A stretch of 9,760 bases of DNA, taken from assembly GCA_002701555.1 (NCBI GenBank), contig NZVS01000047.1, positions 1 to 9,760 on the forward strand. The letters run 5' to 3'. The position numbers were made by a program, and so were the translations under genes. The stretch is from Alphaproteobacteria bacterium. GTDB lineage: Bacteria; Pseudomonadota; Alphaproteobacteria; Micavibrionales; Micavibrionaceae. This document shows positions 7,349 through 9,760 of the stretch, in pieces. The notes beneath the pieces were generated by a model. That model did not search any database and was not told where the DNA came from. It saw only the letters and a program-made list of their open reading frames with translations. Position 1 is the first letter of the stretch. Every line of letters starts with the position of its first letter.

Positions 7349-7541
7349 AAGGTTTTACTTATCTCCTGTATATATTGAAAACAAAAAACCCGCCGCATAC
7401 GGCAGGTAATTTTCCTTTTTAAGGTGGAAAATATAGATATTATTAGGGCAGTAGAACAAGGGAATCTCATGCAGTTAAAAAAAGCTGGTTTCTTTTCCCT
7501 GTTCGGCCATCAAATTAATAAGCGTAGTGCTTGTCATAGGC
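7349..7541 (-). other. nadD-rsfS spacer (193 bases) with hairpin and terminator; no gene seen
   Basis: The spacer contains the terminator at 7378-7407 and a second inverted repeat: GAACAAGGGAA (7454-7464) pairs with TTCCCTGTTC (7495-7504), with one bulged A and a loop of about 30 bases. A weak promoter-like pair on the minus strand, TTGTTC (7459-7454) and TATATT (7435-7430) with an 18-base spacer, would start transcription just before the terminator. I see no convincing coding sequence. It may be the 3' UTR of the atp-nadD message or hold the rsfS promoter. Confidence 0.45.
7378..7407 (-). terminator. Intrinsic terminator downstream of nadD
   Basis: Read on the minus strand, ACCTGCCG (7407-7400) pairs with CGGCGGGT (7395-7388) over a TATG loop, with one U-G wobble, and runs straight into TTTTTTGTTTT. 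This is a textbook Rho-independent terminator. It lies about 135 bases after the nadD stop and 39 bases before the rsfS ATG, so it should end the atp-nadD transcript. Reading on the + strand it has a C/A mismatch and a weaker tail. Confidence 0.85.
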
Positions 7542-8195
7542 TTATTTTATACCGTTGTTTGAATGGAAATCAAGCTTTCTTATCTCGGTTGAAGATAACA
7601 GGTTCACCTGCACCTGCTTTATCCAATAAATATGCCCCGGTGATAAATCAACTTTTCTGGGACTTTCTAGATGCTCCTGATATATCTCAGCACGTGAAAA
7701 ATTACTAAAGGCCGTCCTTTGAGAAATAGAAGTCCAAGGCTGGCGAGCGACAAAACAGATAGATGTTTTCTTTATAATTTCCCTCCACCTAAGCCAGCTT
7801 GACATCTGATGAGCGATATCCATTCCGGCTAACCAAACAAACTGCGCTTTGGGCAGGTTATCTTTCAAGAAACCAAGCGTGTCTATAGTCCTTGAGAATT
7901 CTTTTTTACCTTCAATGTCCAAAACCGTAATTTTTTTTCTGCCTGATACGAAGTTTTGGCAGTGTGTGACCCTGCCTTTATAATTATTGTAATCGGGTCT
8001 GTTTTTAAAGGGATTGCCGGGTGTCACAAGCCACCAGATTTCATCAAGCCCAAGCTTTAGACATGCCGTTTCTGATAAATGAATATGGCCTTCATGAGGA
8101 GGGTTGAAAGACCCTCCGAGCAAACCTATGCGTTTTTTTAAGTGAAGTCTTTTTTTAAGGTCTTCAAGGGTAGGGGGGCTGTCTTTTTGTTCCAA
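7542..8195 (-). CDS. nadD: Nicotinate-nucleotide adenylyltransferase NadD
   Basis: NadD transfers AMP from ATP to nicotinate mononucleotide, giving deamido-NAD, the step before NAD synthetase. The nucleotidyltransferase signature GGSFNPPHEGH is at residues 27-37, with the HxGH motif at 34-37. The substrate loop WWLVTPGNPFKN (54-65), FVWLAGMDIAHQ (119-130) and the late SSTEIR (201-206), which contacts the ATP phosphates, are all present. The 217-aa length is normal. The start is a TTG: AGGAG (8205-8209) lies 9 bases upstream and an in-frame TAG three codons before it excludes a longer protein. It begins 28 bases after atpF, so co-transcription with the ATP synthase Fo genes is likely. rsfS, its frequent neighbour, follows beyond the terminator. 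Confidence 0.96.
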   Translation of the reverse strand: MEQKDSPPTLEDLKKRLHLKKRIGLLGGSFNPPHEGHIHLSETACLKLGLDEIWWLVTPGNPFKNRPDYNNYKGRVTHCQNFVSGRKKITVLDIEGKKEFSRTIDTLGFLKDNLPKAQFVWLAGMDIAHQMSSWLRWREIIKKTSICFVARQPWTSISQRTAFSNFSRAEIYQEHLESPRKVDLSPGHIYWIKQVQVNLLSSTEIRKLDFHSNNGIK

Positions 8196-8223
8196 AAGGA
8201 ACTACTCCTGAATTATGAAGAAA

Positions 8224-8730
8224 CTAGTTAACCTTACTCTCATCCAGCTTTTCTGGAATTGAAGACACTGTTTCAGAAACCAGAGCCGCATGAGTTTTTT
8301 CGTCAATTCGAGATGCAAGAATATCTTGTGTGGCCTTTATAGCCATATCTACGGCTTGTGCTTTAACCTCACGGACAGCATCCTCTTCCATACGCTTCAA
8401 TCTCTGTTTGAGCCAAGTTTCGCGGCGATTAAGTGTCTCTTCCAGATCTTTTTCAGCATGTTTGGCAATTTGGGATGCATGAGTTTCTGCAGTTTTCAAA
8501 ATCCGCTTTGCTTCAGTCTCAGCTTCACGTTGTTTCCGCTGATATTGAGCAAGTAACTCTTGCGCTTCGACACGAAGACTTTCGGCTGTCTCAATATCGT
8601 TTTTAATCTTGTCGATTTTGCTGTCAAGCGTATCTAATACGCTTTTCTTACCAAGACGATAAGAAACCACTGCAAATATAATAAAAGATAATAAAACCCA
8701 AACAGAAGTACTTTGAAACAGTTCAATCAT
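8224..8730 (-). CDS. atpF: F0F1 ATP synthase subunit b (AtpF)
   Basis: Subunit b is one of two stator strands joining the membrane a/c part to the F1 head. Residues 8-26 are the membrane helix (VWVLLSFIIFAVVSYRLG region), followed by KKSVLDTLDSKIDKI as in family members. From about 35 to 140 there is a long charged helix rich in Glu, Lys, Arg and Ala that forms the right-handed coiled coil. The tail (about 140-168) should contact subunit delta. The 168-aa length is standard. It begins 3 bases after the b' stop, with AGAAGG (8742-8747) inside the b' 3' end as a likely ribosome site. Order and length make it b rather than b'. Confidence 0.95.
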   Translation of the reverse strand: MIELFQSTSVWVLLSFIIFAVVSYRLGKKSVLDTLDSKIDKIKNDIETAESLRVEAQELLAQYQRKQREAETEAKRILKTAETHASQIAKHAEKDLEETLNRRETWLKQRLKRMEEDAVREVKAQAVDMAIKATQDILASRIDEKTHAALVSETVSSIPEKLDESKVN

Positions 8731-8733
8731 GAG

Positions 8734-9357
8734 TTAAGCCGCCTTCTTATCTGTGATCTCGCCGCTGACACTATTTACGACTTTTTTAATTTCAGATTCT
8801 TTTACATCGAGATTAGAAAGTTTCTTCACAACATCGCCGGTAATCTGCGTAACAATTGATTCTATATCTTTCATTGCCTCAGACTTTGCTTTGCTTAGAC
8901 TTTTCTCAAGCTTTTCCATTTCTTTCTCTGAGCGCTCCCTAAAAGTAGCGGCCTGAGCAAGTGCTTTTTCCTTAATCTCGTTTTCAACACTTAAAGCCTG
9001 GTCTGTAGCCTGTTGCCGTGTAGAAGCAAGGTGTGCTTCGTAATCAGCTTGCACTTTTTGTGCCTCTGATGACATACGTTCCGCTTCTTCCATATCACTT
9101 TCAACTTGATTACGACGATTCTCAATCGTTGAAGATAGTGCTGGTAGTGTTTTTCGTGAGAAAAACACGTAAAGAATTGCATACATGATAGCCAACCAGA
9201 AAATCTGGCTGGGAAACCAAGTTACATCAAATTGAGGAAGCCCCCCTGATCCATGCTCGGCTACATGTTCTGCTGCCTCAGGTGCGGCAAGCGCAAATGA
9301 TACTGGCAACAGTGAGACAAGTCCGGCTGTTAGGATAAGGTGAGGGGCTTTCAACAT
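8734..9357 (-). CDS. atpF': F0F1 ATP synthase subunit b' (second stator strand)
   Basis: The b' subunit pairs with b in the stator of alphaproteobacterial, cyanobacterial and chloroplast ATP synthases. The 207-aa protein has an N-terminal hydrophobic stretch (5-25) ending in ALAAPEAAEH, which may act as a cleaved signal. Then comes the b' hallmark GLPQFDVTWFPSQIFWL (39-55), which opens the true membrane helix (about 48-67). After that, residues 70-207 are an almost unbroken charged coiled coil. The longer N-terminal extension than in b and the FPSQIFW motif distinguish it from atpF. AAGGA (9367-9371) lies 9 bases before the ATG. It sits between atpE and atpF, the order typical of alphaproteobacteria. 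The symbol atpG or atpX is also used for this gene. Confidence 0.95.
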   Translation of the reverse strand: MLKAPHLILTAGLVSLLPVSFALAAPEAAEHVAEHGSGGLPQFDVTWFPSQIFWLAIMYAILYVFFSRKTLPALSSTIENRRNQVESDMEEAERMSSEAQKVQADYEAHLASTRQQATDQALSVENEIKEKALAQAATFRERSEKEMEKLEKSLSKAKSEAMKDIESIVTQITGDVVKKLSNLDVKESEIKKVVNSVSGEITDKKAA

Positions 9358-9387
9358 TGCTTAAAGTCCTTATAGCTTACTTTTGGA

Positions 9388-9612
9388 TTAACCAAAAACA
9401 AGAACAAGTGAAATAACAAGTGCGAAAATCGCAAGAGCTTCTGTAAGCGCAAAAGTCAGGAAGAATTTCTTGTCAAGAAGCTCAGCAGCACCAGGATTAC
9501 GGCCAACAGCTTCGTTATATGAGGCAAAAATCATACCTAGACCAAGACCAACACCTAGCAGAGGCAAAAGGGCGATTGCACCGGCCAAAAGTTTTACAGC
9601 TTCTAATTCCAT
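9388..9612 (-). CDS. atpE: F0F1 ATP synthase subunit c (AtpE)
   Basis: Subunit c forms the rotating ring that carries protons through Fo. The 74-aa protein is a two-helix hairpin. Helix 1 (about 8-32) holds alternating glycines G20, G22, G24 and G26, which set ring packing. The polar loop is GRNPGAAE (37-44). Helix 2 (about 50-73) carries the ion-binding E58 in LTEALAIFAL. A59 follows the Glu where Na+ forms have Ser, and L25 stands where they have Gln, which favours proton coupling. The Shine-Dalgarno AAGGAAGGA (9619-9627) is strong and 6 bases from the ATG, suiting a subunit needed in many copies. It lies 30 bases upstream of b'. Confidence 0.97.
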   Translation of the reverse strand: MELEAVKLLAGAIALLPLLGVGLGLGMIFASYNEAVGRNPGAAELLDKKFFLTFALTEALAIFALVISLVLVFG

Positions 9613-9618
9613 TTTTTA

Positions 9619-9668
9619 TCCTTCCTTAGATCAGCTTTAGTTTAAAGTTTTAGTTCAGTTTAAAAGTT
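9619..9668 (-). promoter_or_regulatory. atpE translation-initiation leader: strong Shine-Dalgarno plus A/U-rich direct repeat
   Basis: On the minus strand this leader reads A/U-rich sequence and then AAGGAAGGA and the atpE ATG. It contains two near-copies of AACTTTAAACT (9649-9639 and, with one extra T, 9668-9657), 18-19 bases apart, and a TTTTAAACTGAACTAAAAC string (9665-9647). As I recall it, the E. coli atpE enhancer is UUUUAACUGAAACAAA, closely similar, where it raises synthesis of subunit c. A comparable role here is inference. Confidence 0.45.
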
Positions 9669-9743
9669 AAAATCGGTTTATACGTCTGGGGCGGAGTGTA
9701 CACATTTTGCTTATGATTGCAACACTTCTCATACCAGATTTTT

Positions 9744-9760
9744 CTAATGTTCAAGTTCCA
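9744..9760 (-). CDS. Possible last codons of atpB (subunit a), cut by window edge
   Basis: One minus-strand frame at the right edge reads Glu-Leu-Glu-His and a TAG stop at 9746-9744. Alphaproteobacterial AtpB often ends in a short acidic or His-containing tail after a conserved YLNDAI string, and atpB normally precedes atpE. Four residues cannot prove identity. A second frame stays open until 9661, but it is not ATP synthase-like. The 131 bases between this stop and atpE appear non-coding. Confidence 0.3.

Noticed and set aside
7475..7510. Mini-ORF on the minus strand in the nadD-rsfS spacer (MAEQGKETSFF)
   Set aside because: Only 11 codons before the stop, with no Shine-Dalgarno; no support as a leader peptide.
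7424..7708. 94-codon + strand open frame crossing the nadD 3' end
   Set aside because: It is mostly antisense to nadD, shows no domain-like pattern, and its start overlaps spacer structure; it looks like chance.
9659..9760. Minus-strand frame open from the right edge to 9661
   Set aside because: The translated residues (WNLNIRKIW...) do not resemble the end of AtpB or any family I know, and there is no start in view.

Overview
The window looks like chromosomal housekeeping DNA from a low-GC (about 40% by eye) alphaproteobacterium. The clues are the split ATP synthase stator, with separate b' and b genes next to subunit c; a TolA C-terminal domain with the alphaproteobacterial CW...CSPL...W layout; and the run rsfS-rlmH-envC-ctpA-YibQ-like-rppH, a gene order I know from that class. 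I cannot place it more finely. No phage, insertion sequence, CRISPR array, tRNA or rRNA is visible.

Layout. On the + strand, positions 1-2139 hold the end of a Tol operon: the 3' part of tolA, with its membrane anchor off the left edge, then a complete tolB. The usual next gene, pal, is absent; tolB meets the convergent rppH with one base between the stop codons. Everything from 2141 to the right edge is on the minus strand. In transcription order (right to left) it reads: possible last codons of atpB, atpE (subunit c), atpF' (b'), atpF (b), nadD, an intrinsic terminator, rsfS, rlmH, envC, ctpA, a divergent polysaccharide deacetylase (YibQ-like), rppH. Gaps between genes are mostly 3-40 bases, so these are probably two transcription units: atp Fo genes plus nadD, and rsfS to rppH. 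They are separated by a 193-base spacer carrying the terminator.

Roles. The atp genes build the proton channel and stator of ATP synthase. nadD makes the dinucleotide precursor of NAD. rsfS and rlmH act on the 50S ribosomal subunit. envC, ctpA and the YibQ-like gene encode envelope or periplasmic proteins tied to peptidoglycan and protein turnover, and TolA/TolB couple the inner and outer membranes during division. rppH starts mRNA decay by removing 5' pyrophosphate. Much of the window is therefore envelope maintenance flanked by energy and RNA genes.

I found no convincing undescribed system. The points worth a second look are local: the missing pal, the loss of likely catalytic residues in the YibQ-like protein, a structured nadD-rsfS spacer, a palindrome over the rlmH start, a terminator built into the rppH 3' coding end, and an atpE leader resembling the E. 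coli atpE translational enhancer.
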